Positions 10,250 through 21,423 are shown, numbered from the stretch's first letter. The stretch is 64,000 nucleotides of DNA from Anisodus tanguticus (GCA_034509755.1 CM067542.1:18915001-18979000); one strand, 5' to 3'. Notes: generated from the letters alone by a model not told the origin. A program made the numbers and translations.

Positions 10250-10485
10250 TACAGGGGAGGATTTAGAGGGTGCCAAGAAACACCCTCGGTAAAAAATTAC
10301 AGCGTATATATAGGGTAGATTTTTTGTGTTTATGTATATATATATTAGCTTTTGAATACCTTAAACAAATACAACATGTTAGCTCAAGCGGTCTAGGGTG
10401 TTCAAAATTATTTCTAGCGTTCTAAGTTTGATTCCCATCGATAATATTATTTTTTATATTTAACGTTTGTTGTTTTTTTTGAACT
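10250..10485 (+). repeat. Solanaceae-type dispersed repeat with tRNA-like boxes
   Basis: The segment runs from 'caggggaggatttagagg' through 'aaaaattacagcgtatatat'. It is followed by pol III-like boxes: an A-box-like 'tagctcaagcgg' near 10380 and a B-box-like 'gtttgattccc' near 10427. The arrangement suggests a tRNA-derived SINE or a composite. I recognise the first half as a motif frequent in Solanaceae genomes, from memory rather than a search. Confidence 0.5.
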
Positions 10486-10491
10486 CCTTGA

Positions 10492-10750
10492 ATGAAAATC
10501 ATGAATCTGTCACCAATAAACTATAACAATCATGTGGGCAACACACAGTCTGCTGTCAAAAGTTTGAATGGAAAACTTTTACATTTGACCATCACAAGGC
10601 CTTACATTAGTTTTGCAGTCCAAACTTTAGGTAATTATTCATTCAAAGGACTAAGCAATCTCGCACGAATGCAGCTATGAGGGTGATGAGATACATTAAG
10701 CATGCATCATGATTAGGAGTTTTCCTCCAAAAAGGAGCAATTGCGGAAAT
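10492..10750 (+). pseudogene. Copia reverse transcriptase/RNase H linker fragment
   Basis: The conceptual translation contains NGKLLHLTITRPYISFAVQ, then AMRVMRYIKH-like sequence and VFLQKGA-like sequence. These match the conserved copia block between RT and RNase H (GKLLYLTITRPDISFAVQ...H..AA.RVLRYLK). The frame shifts after 10680. No LTRs or other domains are attached, so it is an isolated remnant. Confidence 0.7.
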
Positions 10751-11281
10751 CATCATCTAGGTATTTGTGTAAATAAATACAATTCATGTGTAATTGTAGA
10801 AACTATCAAAATAAAAAAAGAAGTGACAATATATAGTTACGAATTTTTTTTTTTTTTCAAATTCCTATGATGTAATTGGGGCTTATCGGCAGACTAAATG
10901 AACGCGTTATCTCTTTAAGAGAAACTCTCATCGAAGTTCGCAATGAATCTTTAAATAATATTTATGAGATTTATGGACACTATCTAATAGTAAAATCAGC
11001 TCACTGCTAGCTAGCTTTTCCAAATACAAGGAGGTTAGTAACAAGATATATATGTGGCTAAACTAAAAAATCTTTAATCTATATTATATTAAAAGCATGA
11101 AGAGCTTTAGAAATGTTCATTGAACTTTTTGTCTTTTATTAAATATTATATAATAGATAAAATTGTCATTTATTATGTATGTCAAATTATTATTTAATTA
11201 TTTTTATAATATTAATAATCATTTAAATTCCCCCCCCCCCCCCATATTTTGAAACCTTAATCGGGTACAATGAGAAGGAAG
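10751..11281. other. Intergenic AT-rich DNA with a 14-bp C homopolymer
   Basis: No gene is seen. A run of 14 C residues at 11230-11243 interrupts the AT-rich sequence. Confidence 0.55.
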
Positions 11282-12225
11282 TAGAGATGGCAGTGGATCC
11301 TGGACCCGGTCCGGATCCGGTGGATCTAGATCCGTTTTATAGGATATGAATCTTCAAAATTTGGACCCAACGGATCCCGATCGGACCCGGATCCATTTCT
11401 GACGGATCGGATCTGGATCTTGTATTTGAGATCCGTATCCGGTCTAGATCCGACCCGTGGATCCATATTTTATTAAATATATTCATAACCTAGAATATAA
11501 TTTTATAAGTATTTTCTTAAAATTGCTAAGCACATCCTTGCAAGTTTAATTCTCAAAACAAGTTTAATTTATCCCCGCGTTAACTCAAAAACCAAAAAAT
11601 AAAGAGGTAACTTCGATAATAAAATCAATGTTATATTAGTGAATGACTAACATCTCCATAGATAAGTAGTTAAAATTATATTCACTTCATTTGTGAGATT
11701 CCAAGCACATGCAAGTTATGCATTGTGAAAATACTAGTCAGCATTTTTCACAACTATTGTCATTGTCCAACATTTTCAATTAATACCTCACAATCAAAAC
11801 GAGACAACAAACAAAATATCTCATATGAACGTTTCAAAATTGAAACACAGTAAACTGTTAGCTAAGTAAAAATCGTTTGTCAGTTCAAAAAAAAATTCTT
11901 AGCAAGGTTACATTCTTAGCAAGACAATTTTTTTTACATATGGATCCAGATCCAGATCCGATCCGCGGACCTGGTGGATCCGATGGATCCGGATTTGGAT
12001 CTGATTTTTATGAATCCGACGGATCCCTAGAAGGAAGGACGGATCCGAATGACGTATTTACGGAAAGGATTGGGAGGGCATCAATTACTTTCCAAAAACG
12101 AATCGGGGCGGGACGAATTTAAATCCTCGGATTAACATATGTATAAAAAAACTCAATAAATAAAACAAGAAGGATCCGATCCAATTGTCTAAAATCTAAA
12201 TTGACTTTCGGTGTTGCCATCCCTA
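11282..12225. mobile_element. hAT-like non-autonomous element rich in GGATCC repeats
   Basis: The left end reads TAGAGATGGCA and the right end, inverted, reads TAGGGATGGCA, giving short terminal inverted repeats. Both subterminal regions (11295-11465 and 11940-12055, with more near 12170) are packed with GGATCC/GGATCT motifs in both orientations, as in many plant hAT derivatives. There is no transposase frame; the 81-codon frame at 11877-12122 only reads through the repeats. Flanking 8-mers do not match directly, though 'aaggaag' occurs on both sides, offset by 8 bp at the right. Confidence 0.6.
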
Positions 12226-12438
12226 TCTGTTCTAAGGAAGGAAGGAAAACACACAAGTAAAAAGGCCAAAAATCAGAACTGTGACGTATTTACCGGAAAG
12301 GATTGGCGTGGTTTGGGACAAAAAAAAAAAGGAAAAATGGCTGTCAATTACTTTCCATCCTATTCCTATAATTTGTTCCCAGCTTTGTTTAGAGAGTATA
12401 TAAGGTAACTTCTAACGTGAACAAGGGTTATAAGTATT
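12226..12438. other. Spacer sharing a short block with the preceding element
   Basis: 'gacgtatttac(c)ggaaaggattgg' and 'tcaattactttcca' occur both inside the hAT-like element (about 12051-12100) and here (about 12283-12360). No gene is recognised. Confidence 0.45.
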
Positions 12439-12508
12439 TCATTATTTTTATATTAAATTTTAAAAGTAGAGTTGTTATTACGCACAACACTTTAAGGAAT
12501 TTTTTTTA
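12439..12508 (+). repeat. 70-bp direct repeat, left copy
   Basis: Identical by eye to 12803-12872. The two copies bracket about 294 bp containing a 'ccaacagccat...atggccgttgg' inverted repeat and a very GC-rich GGGTCGGG-type tract. Confidence 0.8.
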
Positions 12509-12802
12509 GGAAAAAGACGAATATAAATAATTTATAGGTTTATTTATATTCTAGACATTCACTAAAATGGCTAGTGGCCAACAGCCATAATCTAAAATGG
12601 CCGTTGGTGCAACGGTTATTTTTGCAAAGGTAAGGTCGGGGTCGGGGTCGGGGTCGGGACGGGCTCGGGGCGGGCACAGGGCGGGCTCGGGTCGGCGGGA
12701 CGAGACATCGTCCCGTCCCGAGTTCGAGTCCCGCCCCGTTAATTTTTATTTTTTTTTTAGAGCGGGGTCGGGTCGGGACCGCGGGGTCGGGGGTCGGGAT
12801 AG
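12509..12802. mobile_element. Possible transposon piece with GC-rich repeats
   Basis: It contains an inverted repeat around 12571-12608 and tandem GGGGTCGGG motifs at 12632-12720 and 12762-12800, with a palindromic centre (CGGGACGAGAC ... GTCCCGTCCCG). The composition is like the subterminal regions of the hAT at 2279-3214. No 8-bp target duplication or clear ends were found. The long plus and minus open frames here are artefacts of the GC-rich repeat. Confidence 0.45.
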
Positions 12803-12872
12803 TCATTATTTTTATATTAAATTTTAAAAGTAGAGTTGTTATTACGCACAACACTTTAAGGAATTTTTTTTA
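12803..12872 (+). repeat. 70-bp direct repeat, right copy
   Basis: Second copy of 12439-12508. See the left copy. Confidence 0.8.
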
Positions 12873-12959
12873 ACAATTGTAATCAATTGTTAAAAAGTTT
12901 TTTTTTTAGAACACAGGTGGAAACACTTTTGACGCAGCCACCATTCACCAATAGTCGTT

Positions 12960-13295
12960 TTTTTAGGAAAAAGACGAATATAAAAAATGTAGAAATCTTA
13001 GTTATCTGAAAAAGAAAACAAACTCATCATCTTTTATTCTAGACATCACTATGAATTTTCAGCTATTGGTGAATGGTGGCTGTGTTCTAATATTTTGTTG
13101 GATGGAAAAGAGAGAGGAGTTGTTGGTATTGTTTGAGTTTTCTATTTTGGGGATTTTATTCTTAAAAACGTAAATTTTATTTTACACTTTTTAATATTTT
13201 GTAGCAAGGTATTGTATACTTTATGACCTAAAAATTTAATATATTCTGGGGTTTTCAAAAAATAGCTCAATTAATTTGTAAGCTTAAAATATTTA
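12960..13295 (+). repeat. Diverged duplicate block, copy 1
   Basis: It aligns over most of its length with 14815-15160 (for example 'ttttattctagacatcact' and 'ttaatatattctggg'), with several small indels. No coding sequence is evident. The 'ccaacggccat' hairpin also occurs upstream of both copies (12571 and 14578), so the duplicated unit is probably larger than this block. Confidence 0.75.
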
Positions 13296-14535
13296 AATTG
13301 AAATATAATGCGCATGTTGGCTTCAACAGTAAATACTTTTCCAATCTAATTGTAAAAATTTGGTTAACCACAGTATGCATGATTTATAGGGGCAGAGTAA
13401 ACTTACTTTGAGAAAGCAAGAAAAAAGCTCAATTCATTATCACTATATGTGCAGATCAAACCAAAAGCTTTTTAGCAGACAATCTCTCAATATATATATT
13501 TTTATGATGTGTCTTAATTTCTCAAATTTCTTGGCATCTAAAAAGTTCTTATCAAATTTATGAGATAGATTTGTTATCCTGCAGAAAGACAATATGAAAA
13601 GTAAATGAATTGTGAATTAAATTTTACCAGCACAATCATGAATTATAAATTATAGAAAAAAGCATCAGCAATAAAGGAAATCGGAGAGAAAGCTTATAAG
13701 TTCCAGCAACTAAAATTAAAAATATAAAATTTAAATTACAAAAGTTATAAATCTGGTAAGTGTTTTTATAAAGAAAAATAGAGGCATCTAAACTCTATAT
13801 ATTCACTATAAGAGTTGTCTTTGACAAATAAAATCCTATTACGATTTAAAAAATACGTATAGACATCTATAAAAGGATTTTAGCAATGGGGAAAAGACCC
13901 TCCTTAGAACCATATTTGACAACCTTTTCTTTTGTTATTATGTTCGTTTTCATTTATACAATCTTTTATAATTACATAGGTTAAATCTGCACATGTTTGA
14001 TAGATGTGTGATTAATGATTTGATTATTTTCTTATTTTTTATAGATTAGTTGATTCATGCCACAAATTTTATTGTTGCGTCCTGTTGATTCTTCTACCTT
14101 GATACCTAGCTCGAAGGCAAAAAAAAAAAGGGTTAGAGTTTTCTATTTTAAATCGTCAGAGTTCTATTAAAGTATTAATATGCATATCTTCATTTGTATG
14201 TATTGATATATATATACATCCATAAGGCTAATTAGTTAAAGTTAATCTAAAGTTCGGTTAAATATTTTTTTTAAATTGATTGATTTTAATTAAATACATC
14301 ATCTTTACGTGTTCAAAGATGTTAAATCCATCTAATATGTTACGCCATGCACACTTACAACCACATACTCTAATTGATGAACCTTTTATCAAACAATGTA
14401 GAGAGATATATTGAGAAATTAGAGAGATTGTAGGAAGATTTGTGAGAAAGATGAAGAGAAAATGAGTTATTTATAGTTGAAAAATTGGGTTAAAGTGTAA
14501 ATATAATAACTTATGGGTTAAAAATAAATATTAAG
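13296..14535. other. AT-rich intergenic DNA, nothing recognised
   Basis: There are no domains, terminal repeats or tRNA-like structures. Short A/T homopolymers are frequent. Confidence 0.55.
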
Positions 14536-14563
14536 GGGTGGGGGGGGTTGGGGGAGGGGGGGC
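14536..14563 (+). other. G-rich tract, possible G-quadruplex
   Basis: Four G runs (4, 8, 5 and 7 G) are separated by one- or two-base loops, satisfying the G3+N1-7 quadruplex rule. The tract stands in otherwise AT-rich DNA, next to the 'ccaacggccat/atggccgttgg' inverted repeat (14578-14607). Confidence 0.6.
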
Positions 14564-14814
14564 CTAAAATGGCTGGTTGGCCAACGGCCATAATCTAAAA
14601 TGGCCGTTGGTTGTTATTGCCTTTTAAGCTGGATAATATTATAATTGTAATCAATTGTTAAAAAGTTTGTTATTTTCTTCTATTTATTGTTTATTCTAAA
14701 ATACTTCTAAAGCCATACCAATCCTAAAAGGTGGAAACACTTTTGACGGCAATTACCTCGGTATTAATGTTTTATTTAATATATTTGAATGATAATTATG
14801 GAGATAGAAGTCTT

Positions 14815-15160
14815 AAAGGGACCAAACACTTTAAGGATTTTTTTCCAGGAAAAAGGCGAATAAGAAAACAAATTCATCAGCTTTTATTCTAGACATCACT
14901 ATGAATTTTTAGCTACTGGTGAATGATGGTTGTATTTTAATATTTTGTTCAGTCAAGTGTGGATGGAAAAGAGAGAGGAGTTCGTTGGTGTTGTTTGAGT
15001 TTTCTATTTGGAAATTTTATTCTTGAAAATGTAAATTTTATTTTACACTTTTTTAATATTTTGTAGAAAGAAATTGTATATTTTATGACCTAGAAATTTA
15101 ATATATTCTGGGATTTTCGAAAAATAGCTTAATTAATTTGTAAGCTTAAAATATTCTAGG
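14815..15160 (+). repeat. Diverged duplicate block, copy 2
   Basis: Counterpart of 12960-13295. It carries an extra 'cagtcaagtgt' segment near 14962 that the first copy lacks. Confidence 0.75.
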
Positions 15161-16379
15161 TTTTGCGTTTTCTTTTAGGATAATTTCATTCTCTATAAGA
15201 CGCTAAATATTTAAGAATTTATTGATATTAGGACTTTGAATCTGTCTACTAATAGACTTTCTTACGACAATCTTTCTTTCCTATAAATTGATTAGTTTAT
15301 AATTCCTTTTAGGCTGGTGTAGGAGTTCTGCGCTTTTTTCTTCCAACGTATACTTTTAATTCCTTTTTGGTTAAGTAATGGTTTCGAAAATCATAGAAAA
15401 TAATATTAGAAAATCCAACATTGAAACTAAACAAAATATTGAAGAAAGATAAATAGTTGGCATAAAATTATTCAAGGTCGTGATTCTTTATGAAAAAATG
15501 AATTGAAGAAGCAGAAGAATAATAATAAAGAAAGGAGTTAAAATTTGATTCTGATTCTAATAATATAGAGGTATTATAGTTATGTTATAATCCAATAAGG
15601 AAATAATTTATATAAGTTAAAAGCTCTAAATCGATTTTAAAGTCCTAAATATTATAACTTTATACATAGTTCAAATAAGAAAAGATTTAATAATGAAAAT
15701 TTTAGTTGATTTAAAATATCTAAATATTAAAAAAACTAGATTATACTTTTATTCAATCTAAAATATATTTTTAGAGGTAAATAAGGCGAACTTACTTTAA
15801 AGGGGTTTTGTACTTTTAATATTATGTCGTTCGTTTTTTTACCCTTCCTAATATGTTTTAAGTTGGATAAAACTGAAACACTTATTTTTTTTACACTTAT
15901 TCTAACAAATTAAAACTCTCAATATTCTTTTGTATTTTAAGTTATTTCACTACTAAATAAATTTGAATTATCAACAGAAAGTTAAATAAAATTCATCGCG
16001 ATTCATAATGAATTATCGAAAAAATATTTTAGCTACGATCAATTTAGCAATTGATTAATATCGAAGTTTGTTCCTAAGTTCAATTATTTTCTTCAATATT
16101 ATCAAATGAGGTACGCGTTTTGGTCGCATGCACCACGTACACTATAATAGTATCTTGAAAATTCAAGAAACAAGTTGTGAGTAGGAGTTCTGCTTAAGCA
16201 GAGTGCAGAAGCATATGGTTGTAATTACCTGATTGGTTGGTTTATTAGCTGCATTGAATATTGTAGTTTCCAAACCTATGAAGCAATAACAAGGCTGCTT
16301 TACAAATTCCAAGTAATCCAATCTTTCAGGAGAAAAAACAAAACATATTAAAATTGAATGTCAGTGAGGAAGAAAATCA
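15161..16379. other. AT-rich intergenic DNA, nothing recognised
   Basis: No gene, LTR or terminal inverted repeat was found by eye. Confidence 0.5.
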
Positions 16380-16515
16380 AATCTAGACTTGTTGAACCAT
16401 AATTTATTCCATCCACATTTCAAATGGCAGATATGCTAACTAATGACTTGGCACTATACAACATGACATATTAGTTTCCAAAGCTTGGAGTGTTGGATAG
16501 ATTTTACCCTCCAAC
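16380..16515 (+). pseudogene. C-terminal end of a copia polyprotein
   Basis: Conceptual translation around 16423-16504 reads QMADMLTNDLALYNMTY, a stop, then FPKLGVLDRFYPPT. This matches the terminal block of copia RNase H (QLADIFTKxL....F..L..KLGV.D.Y.P). A purine-rich stretch follows, as expected upstream of a 3' LTR. The rest of the element is missing or unrecognisable. Confidence 0.65.
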
Positions 16516-16962
16516 TTGAAGGTGATTAATTGAGTTATAAGAAGGGTAGTTTAGCCATTTTGCATAATCAATACACGTGTGAGCCAATTACAGATATTTT
16601 AGATATAAGTTTATCCCTTTACTAACTAATTCAGTTAAGTGAATACAAAAATTCATTTCCTTTCTCCTATACTTCTTATACAAGATTCTAAGAACATCCT
16701 TATGTTTTCTTGATATACCCGCTTATAATTACCCGTCCTATATTGTCCATAATCCATATCCAATGTAAACAAGTATAGCCTTTCACCTATGACATGCATG
16801 TATAGTCGCTTTATTTGGCCAGCCCTGTCATATAAAAGAGCAAATACTTACTCGCATTAAATATTTGTATTAAATTATATCAACTTATCATGATTGAAAG
16901 ATTTAATAGGAAGAGAATATTAATTAACTATGATTAGCTGATAATAATTTATTAAAACACAC
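16516..16962. other. Possible LTR remnant and intergenic DNA
   Basis: The sequence directly after the copia C-terminal fragment should be its 3' LTR, but only one copy exists here, so ends cannot be set. No gene is seen. Confidence 0.4.
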
Positions 16963-17295
16963 TAAAAGAAATAACCCCCTTGATTATTTTCATTAATTGA
17001 AAGGTATATATACAAGTTACAAATAGGAGAATCCTATTCCTAAAACCTTATTCTACCATAATTCTAACTATACAATTATGGTAAGTGTACAATCCTAATT
17101 AAGGTAACCTTTACAATAAAATATACTACAAATATACTTTCCTAATATACATTAACCACACTGCCCGTGATGGGCTACATGCCACTGCCGAGATGGGCCT
17201 CAGCCACTGCCGAGATGGGCCATTGCTTCTGCATTCCCGTGATATACACTTATGTATATCAAGTGTATATCACGGGTATATTACCTTGTTTAACA
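16963..17295 (-). repeat. 3' LTR of the deleted Ale-type copia
   Basis: The LTR reads TGTTAAACAAGG at its start on the minus strand. It contains a tandem duplicate of 'ccactgccgagatgggc' (17182-17223) and an inverted repeat of the type 'cccgtgatatacact...' near 17236-17275. Its inner two thirds match 19301-19528. Confidence 0.8.
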
Positions 17296-17305
17296 CACCC
17301 CGCAG

Positions 17306-18600
17306 TCATAGCGGGCGGTCTTCGAACGCTGAGACTGTCCCTAAAATCTTCAAAAAGGACCGCGGGTAGACCCTTTGTAAAGATGTCAGCAATTTGATAT
17401 CGGGATGGGTCATGGCATACGCAAACTTGACCACATGCAACCTTTTCACGGACAAAGTGAATATCCATTTCAATATGCTTAGTACGTTGGTGCTGAACCG
17501 GATTACTGGAAAGGTAGATGGCACTAATATTATCGCAATACACCAAGGTTGCCTTCTGAATGGGACAATGAAGCTCCAAGAGCAAATTACGTAACCAACA
17601 TGATTCTGAGACCACATTAGCTACCCCCCGATATTCAGCCTCGGCACTTGAGCGGGATAGAGTTGTCTGACGCTTCGCAGATCAGGAGACCAAGTTGTTG
17701 CCAAGGAACATATAATAGCCAGACGTCGACCGTCTGGTGTCTGGACAACCACCCCAATCATCGTCGTGTGTACGAGACAAGTGTGGATGGCGAGGAAGGA
17801 TATAAATGCAAACCATAGTCCAGTGTACCCTGAATATACCGAATGATGCATTTGATTGCATTTATGTGCTCAATTCTGGGATCATGCATGAATAAACACA
17901 CCTGCTGGATGGCATACGTAATATCCGATCGTGTAAAAGTAAGATACTGAAGGGCCCCTGCAAGACTGCGATAGCGGGTCGGATCCTCGTATGGTGCGCC
18001 GGCCGTGACACTAATCTTGGGCTTTATATCAACTGGAGTGGAAGTGAACTTACATGATGACATCCCAGCCCTCTCGATGATCTCAGCTGCATACTTTCGT
18101 TGAGACAAAAACAAACCATCTGAATGACGCTTGACGTTAATCCCCAAAAAGTAACTCAAGGGCCCTAAGTCTTTCATAGCAAACTCAGAGCTGAGCATGT
18201 CCATGATAGACTGGCGTAAGGCATCGGAAGAGGCCGTCAAAATGATATCATCCACATACAACAGAATGTAGGCCAAGGACGAACCACGATGGTAGATGAA
18301 CAAGGAATTATCTGACATCCTGTGAGTGAACCCAATTGTCGAAACATAGTAAGCAAACCTCGTATACCAGGCCCGTGGAGACTGCTTAAGCTCATATAAG
18401 GACTTCTTCAATAAACAGACATGATGAGGATGGTGGGGATCCCTGAACCCCAACGGTTGATGCATATATACTGTTTCATTGAGATCCCCATGTAGGAAAG
18501 CATTCTTGACATCCAACTGATGAATATGACATGCCTTCGAAAGAGCCAAGCTAAGCACAGTGCGAATGGTAGCCGGTTTTATAAAATGCGGGAAGTGGGT
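17306..18600 (-). pseudogene. Copia RT-RNase H pseudogene (Ale type)
   Basis: The frame at 17758-18654 carries the copia RT: HQLDVKNAFLHGDL, SLYELKQSPRAW, the catalytic LLYVDDIILTAS, MKDLGPLSYFLGI and LTFTRSDITYAI. RNase H continues in shifted frames at 17621-17851 and 17306-17615, including YCDNISAIYLSSNPVQHQRTKHIE and IADIFTKGLP. At least two frameshifts separate these blocks. The N-terminal part joins directly to gag sequence at about 18575-18600, so the deletion removed everything between. Confidence 0.82.
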
Positions 18601-19140
18601 TGCTTTGACGAAGGAGAGTCCCAACGCCATTATAGGCCTCAGAAAGACCGACAACCAGTTGTAGAACCAGACGATTATTTGTTAGAGGTGCACCAACGTT
18701 ACGGAGTTGGTCTGCCAACTCCTTGAGTCTCTTGCAATATGCAGATACGTTTGGAAATTCTTCCATGCGAACTAGAAAGAATTCCTGCTCGAATGTGACA
18801 ACACGTGAATGTTGGTTATCTTGGAATATGTCACGCAATCTATTCCAGGTAGCCATAGCCGTGGTATCGGCTCAATAATTGTCTGTAAGAGGTCAACCGA
18901 AATAGTGGAATAGATCCATTGGAGAACGGTAGCATCAAGAGTAATCCATAACTGAGGGTCCTCCGCGGGAAGAGGTGTAGCGGGAGGAATTATGTGATGG
19001 ATAACTTGATGGGAGATAGCATGAATTTTAAACAATTCTGCCCACATCGCATATTGGACGTTTTCCATCTCAAGCACAATAGGGATACTGTTCTTGACGT
19101 TAGAAACCATGAGGGCAGGATGAAAATTGTTCTTAGACAT
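18570..19140 (-). pseudogene. Copia gag pseudogene (Ale type)
   Basis: ATG at 19140 begins MSKNNFHPALMVSNVKN. The gag core follows (QYAMWAELFKIHAISHQVI, then WNRLRDIFQDNQHSRVVTFEQEF and YCKRLKELADQLRNVG in a shifted frame at 18551-18856). These are the UBN2-type capsid motifs of Ale/Retrofit elements. The frame breaks near 18860. The zinc knuckle is lost in the deletion. Confidence 0.8.
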
Positions 19141-19300
19141 ATTGAAAAAACAAAGAAGGAGGGGAAATTTAGGAATAGTAAGAGAGATTTTGAGAGCGGA
19201 AGACGAATTTTGGAAGAGAAACCCGAGGGGGGGGGGTTTCGGTCGAGGAGTACAAAATTTGGGAGAGAAAATTTTTGTTAGACCTAGTCTCTTAATACCA

Positions 19301-19528
19301 TGAAAGAAATAATCCCCTTGATTATTTTCATTAATTGAAAGGTATATATACAAGTTACAAATAGGAGAATCCTATTCCTATTCTACTTCTAAAACCTTAT
19401 TCTACCATAATTCTAACTATACAATTATGGTAAGTGTACAATCCTAATTAAGGTAACCTTTACACTAAAATATACTACAAATATACTTTCCTAATATACA
19501 TTAACCACACTGCCCGTGATGGGCTACA
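19301..19528 (-). repeat. 5' LTR of the deleted Ale-type copia, truncated
   Basis: It aligns with 16963-17179 with few differences and one extra stretch (about 19380-19395). The remaining 5' part of the LTR, which in the other copy extends to 17295, is absent. Confidence 0.78.
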
Positions 19529-20528
19529 GGTTTTAAGGCGGCGCCGCAGCTCCATGGTGGAGCATCGCGGCGTTAATGCATTACAGGAGCAGAATTTCGG
19601 TTTCTGCCTCACTAGCGCCGCGACTCTAATTCGGTCCAAAAAACATTTATTTTGTTCAAAATGTTTAACCCATGATTATTATTATACAGTATATTTGATA
19701 AGTATATTGTTTATGTGATAAATGATTGTTATTTAGATTACTAGAATAGTGTCCGCAAATAATTGTCTGGGTAGGCGACGCCCAATATTTGTTAAACCGC
19801 TTAAATATCATGCTTGGGCAGGCGATAAGTGCTTAATAGACTTTGCATTAAGATGTTATATTTTATATAGCATACTAGAGTTGATCTTGGTTAAAATCCT
19901 GAATTAAAATGTTCCCTAAAATTTTAATACAAGTCTCATTTAAAATGAATGTGTCGTCCGTTATAATTGATTGTAGTGCAAAATCCTTTTCGGCGAGATG
20001 AGTATTTATGCCACAGCATTTGCTCTAAGTCTACGAGGACTTAGACTCTTTCATAGATGCATATTAAATCTAGAAGTGGGTGATAAACCTTCATTAGTAT
20101 TTACACCACAGTGTTTGCTCTGTAAGGCAAAACTCACTTAGATACATAATTGTAGTCGCATAACGGGGTTGACTTGCTAGGCTGTCTTAAGCACCACAAT
20201 GTCGGACAAGCTTAGGGACGCAGATCGATTTTTTAGAATATTCGGTCAAACAAGAGTTACAAATTGTTTGTAATTGGTTTGGAAATCTACCGGATTATGC
20301 TATTGAAGTTATCAGCCACAACAAACGTGGAGATAGCATGAACCTGGATCTTGGCCCATTATGACCATATTTGATATGAGTATGTATTCTTCCATGGGGT
20401 CGAAAAGTATGTTAAAATAGTGAGAGCTAATTAAACTAAAGGCCATGTTAATTAGTTAATGAATATGTTCAATAGAAATTATATTAGAGTTTGATTCCAA
20501 GTCTATATATATCTTAAGTTTATACAAA

Positions 20529-21420
20529 ATGTCGAATCTGTCACTGAAAATTTTGGTCGAGACAAATAAGATGACTGGAGAAAATTACCCTGACTGGTTA
20601 AGAAATCTGCGATTGGTGTTAAGATAAGAAAGAATTGAGTATGTGTTCGACATAGTGTTCCCCACAGTCCTTGCTGAAGATTCTGCTAAGTATGCCTTGT
20701 TTGACAATGTGGCTTATTAGAAACATCTAGACGATGCTACCTCGACACAATGTGTAATGTTGTCCTCCATGACTGTAGAGTTATAGAGGCAACATGAAAA
20801 CATGGGCCCCAATGAAATGCTAGAACACTTGAAGAGTCTCTATGACTCACAATCTCAGACAATGGAGTATGAACTGTTGAGGGACCTTTTCAAGTGTAAG
20901 CTGAACGATGGGGGTCAAGTGTCAGCACATGTTCTGAAGATGATTGGGTTGATAGAAAGGTTGGCTTCGATTGGAATGAAGCTGCCTATAAATGTCTCTG
21001 TCAACCTGATCCAGAATTTACTTCCTGGTTCATTTGAAAATTTCATTGTGAACTTCAATATGAATGGGACCAAGGCAAGTCTTCCAGAGCTTCACAACAT
21101 GTTGAAAACCTTTGAGTTATAGACCTATAAAGGTAGAGCCGTGCTCATGGTGGGCTCTTCTAGCAAGTTCAAACCCAAGGGTAAGAACATGCAAGAAAAA
21201 AAGGGTAAGATAGTTGTTGCACCTACAGTTATGAAACCTAGATGATGTGTTCAGAAGAAGGCAAAGATAGCTTCGGATGTGTGCCTCAACTGCAAGAAGA
21301 ACGGGCACTGGAAGAAGGAATGCACAGCTCCAGGAGGAGGCAAAGCACTAGGTGCTCCTGGCTCTACTGGACAAGGTATGTTTGTCATTGAAATAAACAT
21401 GTATATAAGTAACTCTCACT
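20529..21420 (+). pseudogene. Copia gag with in-frame stops
   Basis: From ATG 20529 one frame runs through the capsid region (MTGENYPDWLRNLRLVL, then a retained open stretch 20802-21122) to a zinc knuckle CLNCKKNGHWKKEC at 21282-21323 with perfect C-x2-C-x4-H-x4-C spacing. Stops occur at 20625, 20718, 20784 and 21120. Three are TAG and one TAA, each explained by a C-to-T change in a glutamine codon. There is no frameshift in this stretch. Confidence 0.8.
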
Positions 21421-21423
21421 GAT

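Larger units (their letters stand above)
16963..19528 (-). mobile_element. Ale-type copia retrotransposon with a large internal deletion
   Basis: On the minus strand, the 5' LTR (19301-19528) is followed by a primer-binding-like 'tggtattaagagact' (19300 downwards), gag, RT, RNase H, a polypurine tract 'gactgcggggtg' (17296-17307) and the 3' LTR (16963-17295). The protease, integrase and N-terminal RT are absent, giving 2.6 kb instead of about 5 kb. The outer approximately 115 bp of the 5' LTR is missing at 19528, where the next element begins. The terminal TG/CA at 16963 has decayed to TA. Confidence 0.82.

Noticed and set aside
12540..12854. Proline/arginine-rich frame on either strand
   Set aside because: It is the translation of simple GGGTCGGG repeats and has no domain.
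19536..19620. GGCGCCGC-type strings here and near 25843, 38455, 42765 and 59480 as one dispersed motif
   Set aside because: Alignment does not extend beyond the short GC strings. In the Ale copies they encode alanine-rich linker, so shared composition is enough to explain them.
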